Positions 50,803-61,081 of a stretch of 64,000 nucleotides of DNA are shown in pieces. Positions within the stretch are counted from its first letter, which is position 1, and every line of letters begins with the position of its first letter. Both the position numbers and the translations under genes were made by a program. The notes below the pieces were generated by a model, which saw only the letters and a program-made list of their open reading frames with translations, did not search any database and had not been told where the DNA came from. Source of the DNA: Nocardia donostiensis (GTDB lineage Bacteria > Actinomycetota > Actinomycetes > Mycobacteriales > Mycobacteriaceae); the NCBI RefSeq assembly GCF_002081715.1, contig NZ_MUKP01000028.1, forward strand, positions 21,406 through 85,405, written 5' to 3'.

Positions 50803-51189
50803 ATGACACGTTTGCGCAGCAGGACCGCGATCGCGACGATGGCCGTGAGCGGGTTGGCCACGATCAGCGCTGTGATCAGCCCCGCCGTCGCCTCCGCCGG
50901 GCCTGCCGAGCTGGTCGAACCACTGCTCACCTCGGATTGCTCCTTCGCACAGGTCGATGCCGCACTGCACGACCAGGCTCCCGACCTTGCCGCCCTGCTG
51001 GATTCCAACCCCGACGCGAAGGCACAGTTGCAGGCGAAGTTCGACCAGCCCGTCGAGCAGCGTCGCGCGGAACTACAGCGCTACCTGGAAGAGAACCCCC
51101 AAGCCGCGCAGCAGGCGCAGGACGATCCGCGCGCCGCCGGGATGCGCGACACCCTCCAGCGTGTCGCCGATACGTGCCACAACTACTGA
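50803..51189 (+). CDS. Exported haemophore-related protein (Rv0203-like)
   Basis: A signal peptide covers residues 1-32 (TAIATMAVSGLATISAVISPAVASAGP). The mature helical domain has two Cys (DCSFAQVDAAL and VADTCHNY) that should form the conserved disulfide, plus the RRAELQRYLEENPQA helix. This is the pattern of actinobacterial haemophore-related proteins (haem-binding Rv0203 family). No haem-uptake MmpL gene is near. AGGAGACAG precedes ATG 50803. Confidence 0.78.
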   Translation: MTRLRSRTAIATMAVSGLATISAVISPAVASAGPAELVEPLLTSDCSFAQVDAALHDQAPDLAALLDSNPDAKAQLQAKFDQPVEQRRAELQRYLEENPQAAQQAQDDPRAAGMRDTLQRVADTCHNY

Positions 51190-51285
51190 TTCACCTCGGG
51201 ATGCGCCGGCGCCCTGCCGAGTGGCGCCGGCGTTCCCGGCACGGCCTGCGCAGCTGCACCGGCGGGCCGGGGGTATGACGGCACA

Positions 51286-52002
51286 ATGAACGATGTGACC
51301 TCCGACCGGACCGCGAACCCGACCGTTCTGGTAGTCGACGACGACGAGGACGTGCTGGCCTCGGTCGAGCGCGGGCTGCGGCTGTCCGGGTTCGGAGTGC
51401 AGGTCGCCAGGGACGGTGCCGCGGCGCTGCGCTCGGTGCACGACAACGCTCCCGACGCGATCGTGCTCGATATGAATATGCCGGTACTCGACGGCGCGGG
51501 TGTGGTGACCGCGTTGCGCGCGATGGGTAATGAGGTGCCGATCTGTGTGTTGAGCGCGCGTAGTTCGGTGGACGACCGGATCGCGGGCTTGGAATCGGGC
51601 GCCGACGATTATTTGGTGAAGCCGTTCGTGCTGGCCGAACTGGTTGCCCGGATCAAGGCGCTGCTGCGCCGCCGCTCCGACAGTCCAGGTACTGCAGCGG
51701 ATGCGATAACGGTCGGCCCGCTAGAGGTGGATATGTCCGGCTACCGGGCGTTGCTGCACGGCAAGGAAATCGAGCTGACCAAACGCGAATTCGAGCTGCT
51801 GTCCACGCTGGCCCGTAATGCGGGGGTGGTGTTGAGCCGGGAGCGGCTGCTGGAGCTGGTCTGGGGTTACGACTTCGCCGCCGAGACCAATGTGGTGGAC
51901 GTGTTCGTCGGCTATCTGCGCCGCAAACTGGAATCCGACGGCACGCCGCGGCTGCTGCACACGATTCGCGGTGTCGGTTTTGTGCTGCGGGCGCCGAAGT
52001 GA
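51286..52002 (+). CDS. prrA: Response regulator PrrA
   Basis: OmpR-family regulator of 238 residues: receiver with acidic pocket DDDED, phospho-acceptor Asp62 (VLDMNMPVLDG), Lys112 (YLVKPF), then winged helix (ELTKREFELLSTLARNAGVVLSRERLLELVWGYD shown as ELTKREFEL and VDVFVGYLRRKLE). It matches M. tuberculosis PrrA along its length as recalled. PrrAB is essential there and responds to early intracellular growth and nitrogen limitation. The stop overlaps prrB (GTGA). Confidence 0.93.
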   Translation: MNDVTSDRTANPTVLVVDDDEDVLASVERGLRLSGFGVQVARDGAAALRSVHDNAPDAIVLDMNMPVLDGAGVVTALRAMGNEVPICVLSARSSVDDRIAGLESGADDYLVKPFVLAELVARIKALLRRRSDSPGTAADAITVGPLEVDMSGYRALLHGKEIELTKREFELLSTLARNAGVVLSRERLLELVWGYDFAAETNVVDVFVGYLRRKLESDGTPRLLHTIRGVGFVLRAPK

Positions 52003-53369
52003 TTGTTCGACGTCGGGCTCGCCGCAGGTCTTTTTCGCTGCGTACTCGGGTGGCTGCCGCCGCGGCGGCCGGTTCCGTGCTGATCGTGACGATCCTGAGC
52101 GCGATCGCTGTGCGCGCTATCGAGCGAAACAATCTGCAGCAGACCGATCAACAGCTGGCTATCGCTTCGCGGCTGGTGTTGCTCGATCCGGTGATCGCAG
52201 CCGGTGTCGTGAATCTGCTCGGCCCAGACAGCGATATGGCGCTCACCGTCCGCGATGACGGTGCGGTGGTAGCCAGTACCGCCATCCAGCTTCCCGAACT
52301 ACCCACCGGTTCTAAAACCGTGACGGTGGATGGTGACCCGTATCGGGTGTTAACCACTTCGCGGGATCAGCGGCCGGGACGTGCGGTATCACTGGCCATT
52401 CCGGCAGCCGAGGCGGCGCGTACGACGGCGCAACAGCAGCGCTGGGTGCTGGGTGGGGCGCTGCTCGCTATCGCGGCGTCGGCCGGGCTGGGCTGGCTGT
52501 TCGGCGGCCGCGCGGTCCGACCGATTGTCGACCTCACCCGCCAGGTCGGGACCCGTAGTGGTTACCGGGATCCGGATTCCGCCAGGGAACCCGTGCATGG
52601 TGCAGGTGTGCTGGAGGCGGAAAAGCTCGCCGAAGCCGTGAACACCATGTTGCGCCGCGTCGATCAGGCTCAGGGCGAAACCGCTGCCGCCCTCGAAACT
52701 GCCCGCGATTTCGCCGCTGTTTCCGCGCATGAACTGCGCACCCCCCTCACCGCCATGCGCACCGACCTCGAGGTGCTGCGCACCCTGGACCTGAACGAGG
52801 AGCAGCGCGCCGAAATCCTCGACGACCTGCACCGCAGCCAGGGCCGAGTGGAAGCGACTTTGGCCGCACTCGAACGCCTCGCCTCCGGTGACCTCACCCA
52901 CGAACGCGACCACGTCGACACCGACGTGGGCGACCTGTGCGACCAGGCCGCCCACGACGCCATGCGCCACTTCCCCGGCCTCACCGTCCGCATCGACACA
53001 GATGCCGAACTCGTCACCCGCGGCCTACCCGCCGGACTGCGCCTCGCCGTCGACAATGCCCTGGCCAACTCCGTCAAACACGGCGGCGCCACCGAGGCCC
53101 TCGTCTCCGCCCACCGCGCCCCTAACGGCCACATCATCGTCTCCATCGACGACAACGGCCGCGGCATCCCGAGCGACGAACGCCACGCCGTTTTCGACCG
53201 CTTCTACCGCGGCTCCCAGGCAACCAAAGGCGGCTCAGGACTCGGACTTGCGCTGGTCGCCCAGCAGGCGCAATTACATGGCGGGCAGGCATATTTCGAG
53301 GACGGGACGCTCGGCGGGATTCGCCTTGTCCTCGACCTACCCGCAAGAACGGCTTCGAGCGCGAACTGA
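51999..53369 (+). CDS. prrB: Sensor histidine kinase PrrB
   Basis: GTG 51999 overlaps the prrA stop. The 456 residues have a membrane helix at 18-40, an extracytoplasmic domain of about 100 residues, a second helix at 149-168, HAMP, phospho-acceptor His244 (AAVSAHELRTPLTAMRTDLEVL) and an ATPase with N-box NALANSVKHGG, DDNGRGIP and GSGLGLALVAQQAQLHGG. It matches M. tuberculosis PrrB. A strong hairpin lies 41 bases downstream. Confidence 0.92.
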   Translation: MIVRRRARRRSFSLRTRVAAAAAAGSVLIVTILSAIAVRAIERNNLQQTDQQLAIASRLVLLDPVIAAGVVNLLGPDSDMALTVRDDGAVVASTAIQLPELPTGSKTVTVDGDPYRVLTTSRDQRPGRAVSLAIPAAEAARTTAQQQRWVLGGALLAIAASAGLGWLFGGRAVRPIVDLTRQVGTRSGYRDPDSAREPVHGAGVLEAEKLAEAVNTMLRRVDQAQGETAAALETARDFAAVSAHELRTPLTAMRTDLEVLRTLDLNEEQRAEILDDLHRSQGRVEATLAALERLASGDLTHERDHVDTDVGDLCDQAAHDAMRHFPGLTVRIDTDAELVTRGLPAGLRLAVDNALANSVKHGGATEALVSAHRAPNGHIIVSIDDNGRGIPSDERHAVFDRFYRGSQATKGGSGLGLALVAQQAQLHGGQAYFEDGTLGGIRLVLDLPARTASSAN

Positions 53370-53410
53370 AGTTCACTCCTACCGCGATCCTTATGGTGCG
53401 CTGAAAAGCA

Positions 53411-53443
53411 CTGTGGCCCGCACTCGGTGAGTGCGGGCCACAG
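53411..53443. terminator. Bidirectional hairpin terminator between prrB and the FKBP gene
   Basis: CTGTGGCCCGCACTC (53411-53425) and its exact complement (53429-53443) form a 15-bp stem with a 3-base loop between convergent genes. Confidence 0.85.
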
Positions 53444-53467
53444 CTGGCCTCGAATCGGAGGCCGAAA

Positions 53468-53827
53468 TTACTCGGCGTCCAGCAGGTCGATGACGAAGAC
53501 CAAGGTCTTACCGGAGAGGCGGTGACCCGCACCGGCGGGACCGTAGGCCAGCTCCGGTGGGATGGTGAGCTGGCGGCGGCCGCCGACCTTCATCCCGGGA
53601 ATGCCGTCCTGCCAGCCCTGAATCAGACCGCGGAGCGGGAAGGTGATGGATTCGCCGCGGTTCCAGGAGGAGTCGAATTCTTCACCGGTATCGAATTCGA
53701 CGCCGACGTAGTGCACCTCGACAGTGCCGCCGGGGACGGCTTCGGGGCCGTCGCCGACGACGAGGTCTTTGATGACGAGTTCGGTGGGCGGCGGGCCTGC
53801 CTGGTATTCGATCTCCGGCTTGCTCAT
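53468..53827 (-). CDS. FKBP-type peptidyl-prolyl cis-trans isomerase
   Basis: A single cytosolic FKBP domain of 119 residues: GGTVEVHYVGVEFDTGEEFDSSW, the FPLRGLIQGWQDGIPGMKVGGRR active-site region (given as RGLIQGWQDGIPGMKVGG) and LTIPPELAYG. The usual aromatic pocket residues are present. ATG 53827 is chosen over 53833 because AGGGG then has about 8 bases spacing. It precedes gltA in reverse orientation by 38 bases and is likely its downstream partner in one transcript. Confidence 0.92.
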   Translation of the reverse strand: MSKPEIEYQAGPPPTELVIKDLVVGDGPEAVPGGTVEVHYVGVEFDTGEEFDSSWNRGESITFPLRGLIQGWQDGIPGMKVGGRRQLTIPPELAYGPAGAGHRLSGKTLVFVIDLLDAE

Positions 53828-53865
53828 TCGCATATCCCCTTCGATATGTGGCGGTTTCGGTTGAT

Positions 53866-55164
<1,299 letters not shown>

Positions 55165-55322
55165 GGAAGGATCCCTCTCAGGCTATGACCGTCGGCATCG
55201 AATGCGGTCGGCATACGGTGCGTTCACTGAGACGCTAGTCGCTGCTTTGCCCGGCCAAGCCAGAGGGTGCCCGCGACACGGTCTCACAAACGGCGGCCTG
55301 CCGGGGGTGAGGTCCGCGCCGG

Positions 55323-55484
55323 TCAGGCGATCACCGGTTGGTGCTGTGACCGGCGTACGGGGTAGTTCACGAAGGTCGGAAGGCCTGGTGCGGCGGTGAC
55401 CACGCCGTTCACGGCGAGCGCACTGCCACCCGCCGCGGCAACAGCTGTACCCACCGTAGCCGAGATGGAAACCGTGCGAAACAT
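55323..55484 (-). CDS. Small exported peptide (53 aa)
   Basis: From ATG 55484, with an AGGCGGT ribosome site, the peptide reads MFRTVSISATVGTAVAAAGG, then SALAVNGVVTAAPGLP, a recognisable signal sequence, followed by a short basic tail (NYPVRRSQHQPVIA). It lies between gltA and pdxH on their strand. No family is known to me; it is too short for certainty. Confidence 0.4.
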   Translation of the reverse strand: MFRTVSISATVGTAVAAAGGSALAVNGVVTAAPGLPTFVNYPVRRSQHQPVIA

Positions 55485-55588
55485 CACCGCCTGCTGCCAC
55501 GTCGGGCCGCGTTCCGGATGGTGTTCGGGCCGCGATAGACGCGGAGCTGCAGCACGGGTCCGAGCGGGGCGGGTGCCGGCGAGAGAGC

Positions 55589-56335
55589 TCAGGGCTGCAG
55601 CCGCTGCACCGTCATCTGTGTGCCGTCGACCCGAACGCTGATCCGGTTGTGTAGCCTGCCCTGCCTACCCTGCCAGAATTCGACTTCGTCGGGTCGCAGC
55701 AGATATCCACCCCAATGCGGTGGCACCGGGATGTCGTCGACGTCGGCGAAGCGGGCGAGGGTCTCGGCGAGCGCGCGGTCGAGGTCGGCGCGGGAGGCGA
55801 TGGGGCGGGACTGATGTGAGGCCCAGGCGCCGAGCTGGGAGTCGCGCGGCCGGGAGCGCCAGTAGACGGCGGTCGTTTCGGCGGGCACCCGTTCGACGGG
55901 TCCGCGTAGATGCACCTGCCTGCCGAGCGCGGGCCAGACGAAGGTGGCCGAGGCGAACGGGACCGCGGTCAGTTGAGCGCCTTTGGCGGAGTCATAGTTG
56001 GTGTAGAAGGTCACCCCTTCCGGGGACAGCCCCTTGCACAGGACGGTGCGGGTGACCGGGCGCGGTGTTTCCGCGGTGTGGGTGACGGTGGCGAGCACCA
56101 TCGCATTGGGTTCAGCGATGCCGACGGCGGTGGCCTGTTCTATCCAGTGCCGCAGCAGCGGTTCCCAACCTCCGGCCAGCCAGGTTTCGTCCAGTTCCGC
56201 ATCGTGCAGTCCGGGGCTGTGGCTGATACCGCTGTTATCGCCACCGGAACCGGGTTGACCTGCGGCGATGTGGACGGCGCCGTAGTCGGCGCGCATGGCG
56301 GCGAGATCCGGGTAAGGGTTGTCCAGGTCACGCAT
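55589..56335 (-). CDS. pdxH: Pyridoxine/pyridoxamine 5'-phosphate oxidase
   Basis: FMN enzyme that makes pyridoxal 5'-phosphate. The 248 residues show the PNPOx split barrel: PNAMVLATVTH, RTVLCKGLSPEGVTFYTNYDS, FVWPALGRQVHLRGPVERV, SRPRDSQLGAWASHQS and the C-terminal WQGRQGRLHNRISVR that closes the PLP site. The N-terminus has a 25-residue Gly/Ser-rich insertion before the first helix. It diverges from citA. Confidence 0.9.
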   Translation of the reverse strand: MRDLDNPYPDLAAMRADYGAVHIAAGQPGSGGDNSGISHSPGLHDAELDETWLAGGWEPLLRHWIEQATAVGIAEPNAMVLATVTHTAETPRPVTRTVLCKGLSPEGVTFYTNYDSAKGAQLTAVPFASATFVWPALGRQVHLRGPVERVPAETTAVYWRSRPRDSQLGAWASHQSRPIASRADLDRALAETLARFADVDDIPVPPHWGGYLLRPDEVEFWQGRQGRLHNRISVRVDGTQMTVQRLQP

Positions 56336-56396
56336 GGGTCAGACGTTACTCCCCAGTAGCCAGGCGCTAGAGTTTTGGTGAAAGGAGAGTCACGCC

Positions 56397-57536
56397 ATGA
56401 CCACCAGTTCCGCCGGGCAGCAGGCTGTACCGCAGGATTTCGTCAGCGGCCTCGAAGGCGTGGTGGCGTTCACCACCGAGATCGCCGAACCGGACAAGGA
56501 CGGCGGCGCGCTACGCTACCGCGGCGTCGACATCGAAGATCTGGTCGCCAACCGGGTCACCTTCGGTGATGCGTGGGCGCTGCTGGTCGACGGCCGATTC
56601 GGCCGCGGCCTGCCGCCCGCCGAACCGTTCCCGCTGCCGGTGCACACCGGTGACGTCCGCGTCGACGTGCAGGCCGGGCTCGCCATGCTCGCCCCGATCT
56701 GGGGCTACCAGCCGCTGCTGGACATCGACGACGACACCGCGCGGGAGAACCTGGCCCGCGCCTCGGTGATGGCGCTGTCCTATGTCGCGCAGTCGGCGCG
56801 CGGCATCTACCAGCCCGCTGTTCCGCAACGCCAGATCGACAAATGCGAAACCGTCACCGAACGGTTCATGACCCGGTGGAAGGGCGACCCCGACCCGCGA
56901 CACACCGCCGCCATCGACGCCTACTGGGTCTCGGCAGCCGAGCACGGGATGAACGCCTCCACCTTCACCGCCCGAGTGATCGCCTCTACCGGTGCGGATG
57001 TCGCGGCCTCGCTGTCCGGGGCGATCGGCGCCATGTCCGGTCCGCTGCACGGAGGCGCGCCCGCCCGCGTGCTGCCGATGATCGAGGAAGTCGAGCGCAC
57101 CGGTGATGCTCGCGCACTGGTCCGCGGCATCCTGGACCGCAAGGAAAAGCTGATGGGTTTCGGTCACCGGGTCTACCGGGCCGAGGACCCTCGGGCCCGC
57201 GTACTACGCGATACCGCCCGCCGCTTGGCCGCCCCACGCTACGAGGTGGCCGCCGCACTGGAACAGGCCGCGCTGGCCGAACTGCGTGAGCGCCGCCCGG
57301 ACCGGGCCATCGAAACCAATGTCGAGTTCTGGGCCGCGGTGATCCTGGACTTCGCCGAGGTGCCTGCCCATATGATGCCCGCCATGTTCACCTGCGGCCG
57401 GACCGCTGGCTGGTGCGCGCACATCGTGGAGCAGAAGAAACTGGGCAAGCTGGTCCGCCCGGCCGCCATCTACACCGGCCCCGGCCCGCGCAAGGCCGAG
57501 GAAGTCGAGGGCTGGTCGATAGTAGCCCGCGCATAG
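56397..57536 (+). CDS. citA: Second citrate synthase, CitA-like
   Basis: The 379-residue short citrate synthase has GPLHGGAPARV and GFGHRVYRAEDPRA, but Glu replaces the catalytic Asp in NVEFWAAV, as is usual in the actinobacterial CitA group (Rv0889c). It may serve as citrate or methylcitrate synthase. GGAGAG precedes ATG 56397. It ends 11 bases from the convergent gene. Confidence 0.9.
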   Translation: MTTSSAGQQAVPQDFVSGLEGVVAFTTEIAEPDKDGGALRYRGVDIEDLVANRVTFGDAWALLVDGRFGRGLPPAEPFPLPVHTGDVRVDVQAGLAMLAPIWGYQPLLDIDDDTARENLARASVMALSYVAQSARGIYQPAVPQRQIDKCETVTERFMTRWKGDPDPRHTAAIDAYWVSAAEHGMNASTFTARVIASTGADVAASLSGAIGAMSGPLHGGAPARVLPMIEEVERTGDARALVRGILDRKEKLMGFGHRVYRAEDPRARVLRDTARRLAAPRYEVAAALEQAALAELRERRPDRAIETNVEFWAAVILDFAEVPAHMMPAMFTCGRTAGWCAHIVEQKKLGKLVRPAAIYTGPGPRKAEEVEGWSIVARA

Positions 57537-57547
57537 CCTGCGCTGCG

Positions 57548-58195
57548 CTACATCCCGTCGAGCAGCATGGCGTCCCAGTCGACAGCCACCGATTCGCCGC
57601 GATCGACCGTGAAGAAAAACACCTCCAGCCGGGCGCCGAGATCGATCAGCCCGATCGCAGCCAACGGCACCGGCTGGATCAGCCGCACCCGCCACGGCTC
57701 AGGCTCGTCCCAGGCGCGCATCTCCAGGTCCAGTCGTAGCACCGGATCGTCGCGTCCGGTGTAGTCGGCGGCAACCGGGGTCACCGCTAGCACGGTGGCC
57801 TCGGCCCGCCGCCCATCGGACAGGATCTTGCTGATCGCGGTACGGCCCCGATCAGCGGTTTCGGATAAATAGAGCACCACACGATCGGGATCGCCCGGAT
57901 CGATCCGGCAGCTGACGACATCACCCGGCCGCATCCGGTCGAGCTCGGCTTCCCTGACCCGCTGACGCACCCTCGTGTCGTAGGGCAGCATGCCCGCGAC
58001 CTGAATCCGCACCCAGAACACATGCCCCGGTTCGGTGCGTCGCGGGCGCACTCCGAGCACGATCGCCGACCCAGGGACGCCACGGATCAGCAACTCCCGC
58101 CGAGCCGCCGCGGGCAGCGGACCCACCCGCATGCGCAAGCGCCGGGGCAGCAGGGCGCGTAGGCGCCACCGGGAGTTTGCCGACAGCATGCTCAT
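57548..58195 (-). CDS. Conserved hypothetical protein (215 aa) between citA and serC
   Basis: From ATG 58195 the protein starts with a basic segment (RWRLRALLPRRLRMRVGPLP) and continues as two similar beta-rich halves: one with GSAIVLGVRPRRTEPGHVFW and RPGDVVSCRIDPGDPDRVVL, the other with AEATVLAVTPVAADY and LGARLEVFFFTVDRGESVAVDW. The 'xATVLxVxP' and 'GDxVxCRIDPxDPxRVVL' patterns look like repeated OB/SH3-like barrels. There is no signal peptide. The function is not recognised. Confidence 0.65.
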   Translation of the reverse strand: MSMLSANSRWRLRALLPRRLRMRVGPLPAAARRELLIRGVPGSAIVLGVRPRRTEPGHVFWVRIQVAGMLPYDTRVRQRVREAELDRMRPGDVVSCRIDPGDPDRVVLYLSETADRGRTAISKILSDGRRAEATVLAVTPVAADYTGRDDPVLRLDLEMRAWDEPEPWRVRLIQPVPLAAIGLIDLGARLEVFFFTVDRGESVAVDWDAMLLDGM

Positions 58196-58258
58196 GGGTG
58201 ATAACGGTAACTGGAGTGTGGTACGCGGCACAGCGATACCGCGACTACGCTGTTCGCC

Positions 58259-59380
58259 ATGACCAGTGCGTTCCCGACCATTCCCGACGACATCAAACCC
58301 GCCGACGGTCGCTTCGGCTGCGGTCCGTCCAAGGTACGACCGGAGCAGTTGCGGTCCCTGGTGGAGGTCGGCGCCTCGGTGTTCGGAACCAGCCACCGGC
58401 AGAAACCGGTCAAGAACGTTGTCGCCCGGGTGCGTTCGGGCCTGCGCGAACTGTTCTCGCTGCCCGACGGCTACGAGGTGGTACTCGGCAACGGCGGCAC
58501 CACCGCGTTCTGGGACGCCGCCGCGTTCGGCCTGGTGCGGGAACGCTCGCTGCACCTGGCCTACGGCGAGTTCAGCTCGAAATTCGCCTCGGTCACCAAG
58601 AAGAACCCGTTCATCGGCGACCCGATCGTCGTCTCGGCCGATCCGGGTAGCGCACCGGCCCCGGTCGCCGATCCCGCCGCCGACCTGATCGGCTGGGCGC
58701 ACAACGAGACCTCCACCGGCGTCGCGGTGCCGGTACAGCGGCCCGCCGGTTCGGAGAACGCGCTCATCGCGATCGACGCCACCTCCGGCGCGGGCGGCCT
58801 GCCGGTGCACATCACCGACGCCGACGTCTACTACTTCGCCCCGCAGAAATGTTTCGCCAGCGACGGTGGGCTGTGGGTTGCGCTGATGAGCCCCGCCGCG
58901 CTGGCCAGGGTCGAGGAGATCAAGGAATCGGGCCGCTGGTCACCCGATTTTCTTTCGCTGCCGATCGCAATCGAGAACAGCGGTAAAGATCAGACCTACA
59001 ACACCCCGGCGCTGGCGACGCTGCTGCTGTTCGCTGATCAGATCGAATGGCTCAATGGCAACGGCGGTTTGGATTGGGCGGTGAAGCGGACGCTGGATTC
59101 CTCCTCGCGGTTGTACTCGTGGGCCGAGGCGAGCGAATACGCAACACCGTTCGTCACCGATCCGCAGCACCGTTCGCAGGTTGTCGGCACTATCGACTTC
59201 GCGGATTCGGTGGACGCCGCCGCAGTCGCCAAAGTGCTTCGCGCAAACGGCATCGTCGATACCGAGCCATACCGTAAATTGGGCCGTAACCAGTTACGTA
59301 TCGGCATGTTCCCGGCGATCGACCCCGACGATGTCACTCAGCTGACCCGCTGCGTCGACTGGGTGGTGGAAAAGCTCTAG
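58259..59380 (+). CDS. serC: Phosphoserine aminotransferase
   Basis: PLP enzyme of serine synthesis, converting 3-phosphohydroxypyruvate and glutamate to phosphoserine. The 373 residues match the mycobacterial SerC type: FGCGPSKVRPEQL at the N-terminus, GNGGTTAFWD, HNETSTG, the Schiff-base Lys in YYFAPQKCFASDGGLW, and LRIGMFPAIDPDDV at the end. ATG 58259 has no ribosome site and is probably leaderless. Confidence 0.94.
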   Translation: MTSAFPTIPDDIKPADGRFGCGPSKVRPEQLRSLVEVGASVFGTSHRQKPVKNVVARVRSGLRELFSLPDGYEVVLGNGGTTAFWDAAAFGLVRERSLHLAYGEFSSKFASVTKKNPFIGDPIVVSADPGSAPAPVADPAADLIGWAHNETSTGVAVPVQRPAGSENALIAIDATSGAGGLPVHITDADVYYFAPQKCFASDGGLWVALMSPAALARVEEIKESGRWSPDFLSLPIAIENSGKDQTYNTPALATLLLFADQIEWLNGNGGLDWAVKRTLDSSSRLYSWAEASEYATPFVTDPQHRSQVVGTIDFADSVDAAAVAKVLRANGIVDTEPYRKLGRNQLRIGMFPAIDPDDVTQLTRCVDWVVEKL

Positions 59381-59405
59381 CCACTCTTCCGGAGATGAAA
59401 CATCA

Positions 59406-59437
59406 AGAGCCCGCCGCGCGTATCGCCGGCGGGCTCT
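59406..59437. terminator. Terminator after serC
   Basis: AGAGCCCGCCG (59406-59416) pairs perfectly with CGGCGGGCTCT (59427-59437) around a 10-base loop, 26 bases after the serC stop, followed by GTCTT. Confidence 0.8.
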
Positions 59438-59605
59438 GTCTTAAGAGGGAAAGACACTGATACACAAAGGAATAGAGAAGATTAGCCGCGCGAAGCCACT
59501 TCGGGGTAGATTTCGATACCGCGTGTCGCGCCACACGATTCCCAGTAGTGCACTACTGTTTCGGAACGTGGGCGGTGTCGCGAGCGACGCGATAAGGAGG
59601 TAACG

Positions 59606-60706
59606 GTGCGTGAACTTCGAGTGATCGGTGTGACGCCCGATACCGCTCATATCGTCTGTGTGGACACCGAAAGCGGCCAGAAATTCCGGCTTCCCGCCGA
59701 TGACAAACTGCGTGCCGCTGCCCGCGGAGACCTTGCCCGATTCGGCCAGATCGAGATCGAAATGGAAGCAACGATGCGTCCTCGCGATATCCAGGCTCGT
59801 ATCCGTGCCGGCGCCTCCGTGGACCAGGTGACCCAGGAATCCGGGATGCCCGCCGCACGAGTGGAGCGTTTCGCCTACCCGGTACTGCTGGAGCGGGCCC
59901 GCGCCGCCGAACTCGCGCAGAAGGCGCATCCGGTGCGTGCCGACGGCCCCGCCGTCGAGATCCTCATCGATGTCGTCACCGCCGCGTTCACCGCGCGCGG
60001 TCACACCCTCGACAACGCTGAATGGGATGCCTGGAAGGACGAGAAGGGCTACTGGGTCGCCCAATTGCAGTGGCAGAACGGGCGATCCGAAATCGCCGCG
60101 CACTGGCGCTACCAGCCCGACGCGCACGGCGGAACAGTTTCCCCGCTCGATGACCCGGCCACCGATCTGATCGATCCCGATTTCGGCCGCGCGCTGCGCG
60201 GACTGGCGACAATACTGCCCGTCGAGCCGGAAACCCCGACCGCGCCGGAACCGGTCACCGAAACCCGCCCGGCCCGCGAGGCAAGCGCCCCCCGGCCCGT
60301 AGCGCAGAACAAGCCCGAAGTCGGGAAGTACTTCGAGCAGCGCGCCGTGGCCGCAGGTGGCAGCGCAGCATTGCCGCCCGTATCTCCCACCGCCCTCCCG
60401 GCCGCGAACACCACAACCTCCGGTAACGCCGTAGCATCCAACCACGGACCGGCCACGCAGCCGGTCGGCCGCGCCGACACCGCCTCCCGGCCGGAACCCG
60501 AACCTACCCCCGCCGCGAACAGCAAGCCGGTAGCCAAACCCGCTGCCGCTGCTGCTCCGGCCAGCGGTACGGACACCGAACCGAAGCAGCCCGCGGAGGA
60601 CAAACCCGCAAAGCCGGCGAAACCAGCCGCACGCGGTAAGCGCGGTAAGGCGCCGATGCCGTCCTGGGAGGACGTACTCCTGGGCGTGCGCAGCTCCGGT
60701 CACTGA
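59606..60706 (+). CDS. sepH: Cell division protein SepH
   Basis: SepH binds FtsZ and promotes its assembly at the septum in actinobacteria. The N-terminal DUF3071 domain is clear (MRELRVIGVTPDTAHIVCVD..., RDIQARIRAGASVDQVTQESGM helix-turn-helix-like). Residues 110-200 are a conserved mixed region (DEKGYWVAQLQWQNGRSEIAAHW). The rest is an Ala/Pro-rich linker ending in the conserved RGKRGKAPMPSWEDVLLGVR. The start is GTG 59606 after GGAGGTAAC. It is equivalent to Rv0883c. Confidence 0.93.
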   Translation: MRELRVIGVTPDTAHIVCVDTESGQKFRLPADDKLRAAARGDLARFGQIEIEMEATMRPRDIQARIRAGASVDQVTQESGMPAARVERFAYPVLLERARAAELAQKAHPVRADGPAVEILIDVVTAAFTARGHTLDNAEWDAWKDEKGYWVAQLQWQNGRSEIAAHWRYQPDAHGGTVSPLDDPATDLIDPDFGRALRGLATILPVEPETPTAPEPVTETRPAREASAPRPVAQNKPEVGKYFEQRAVAAGGSAALPPVSPTALPAANTTTSGNAVASNHGPATQPVGRADTASRPEPEPTPAANSKPVAKPAAAAAPASGTDTEPKQPAEDKPAKPAKPAARGKRGKAPMPSWEDVLLGVRSSGH

Positions 60707-60716
60707 AGCAGGCGTA

Positions 60717-60982
60717 CCTCCGCCTTCGCCCCGGCCATGCGCATTCTGTGCACCTTCCGCAGTCGCACGGCTGCGTAGGGGCTGCCTATCTACCCGCCTG
60801 AACTCCGGGGCCGTGCAGCTGGCATGCCTCCGCATGCGCCCCGGCCATGCGCATTTCTGCCCACCCTCCGCAGTCGCACGGCTGCGCAGAGCCAGCCCAC
60901 CTACCGCCTGAACTCCGGGCCGTGCGGCTGGCGTACCTGCGGCCTTCGCCTCGGGCGTACCTCCGTATTCGCTCCGGGCGGG
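60717..60982. repeat. Tandem repeat of about 110 bp, two full copies and a partial third
   Basis: Units start at 60717, 60827 and 60936. Copies 1 and 2 share CCTCCGC...CGCCCCGGCCATGCGCATT, TCCGCAGTCGCACGGCTGCG and GCCTGAACTCCGG blocks; the third keeps only its first 45 bases. The 375-base gap between sepH and the next gene holds little else and no convincing ORF. Confidence 0.75.
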
Positions 60983-61081
60983 CGCGTTTCCGGTTAGGCT
61001 TCGCTCGCGTCTTCGCGTTGTCTGCTCTGCTCGGCTCCGCTGTTCGCGGTGCTGTTTCCGCGATATCGGGAGGTGCCGGAA

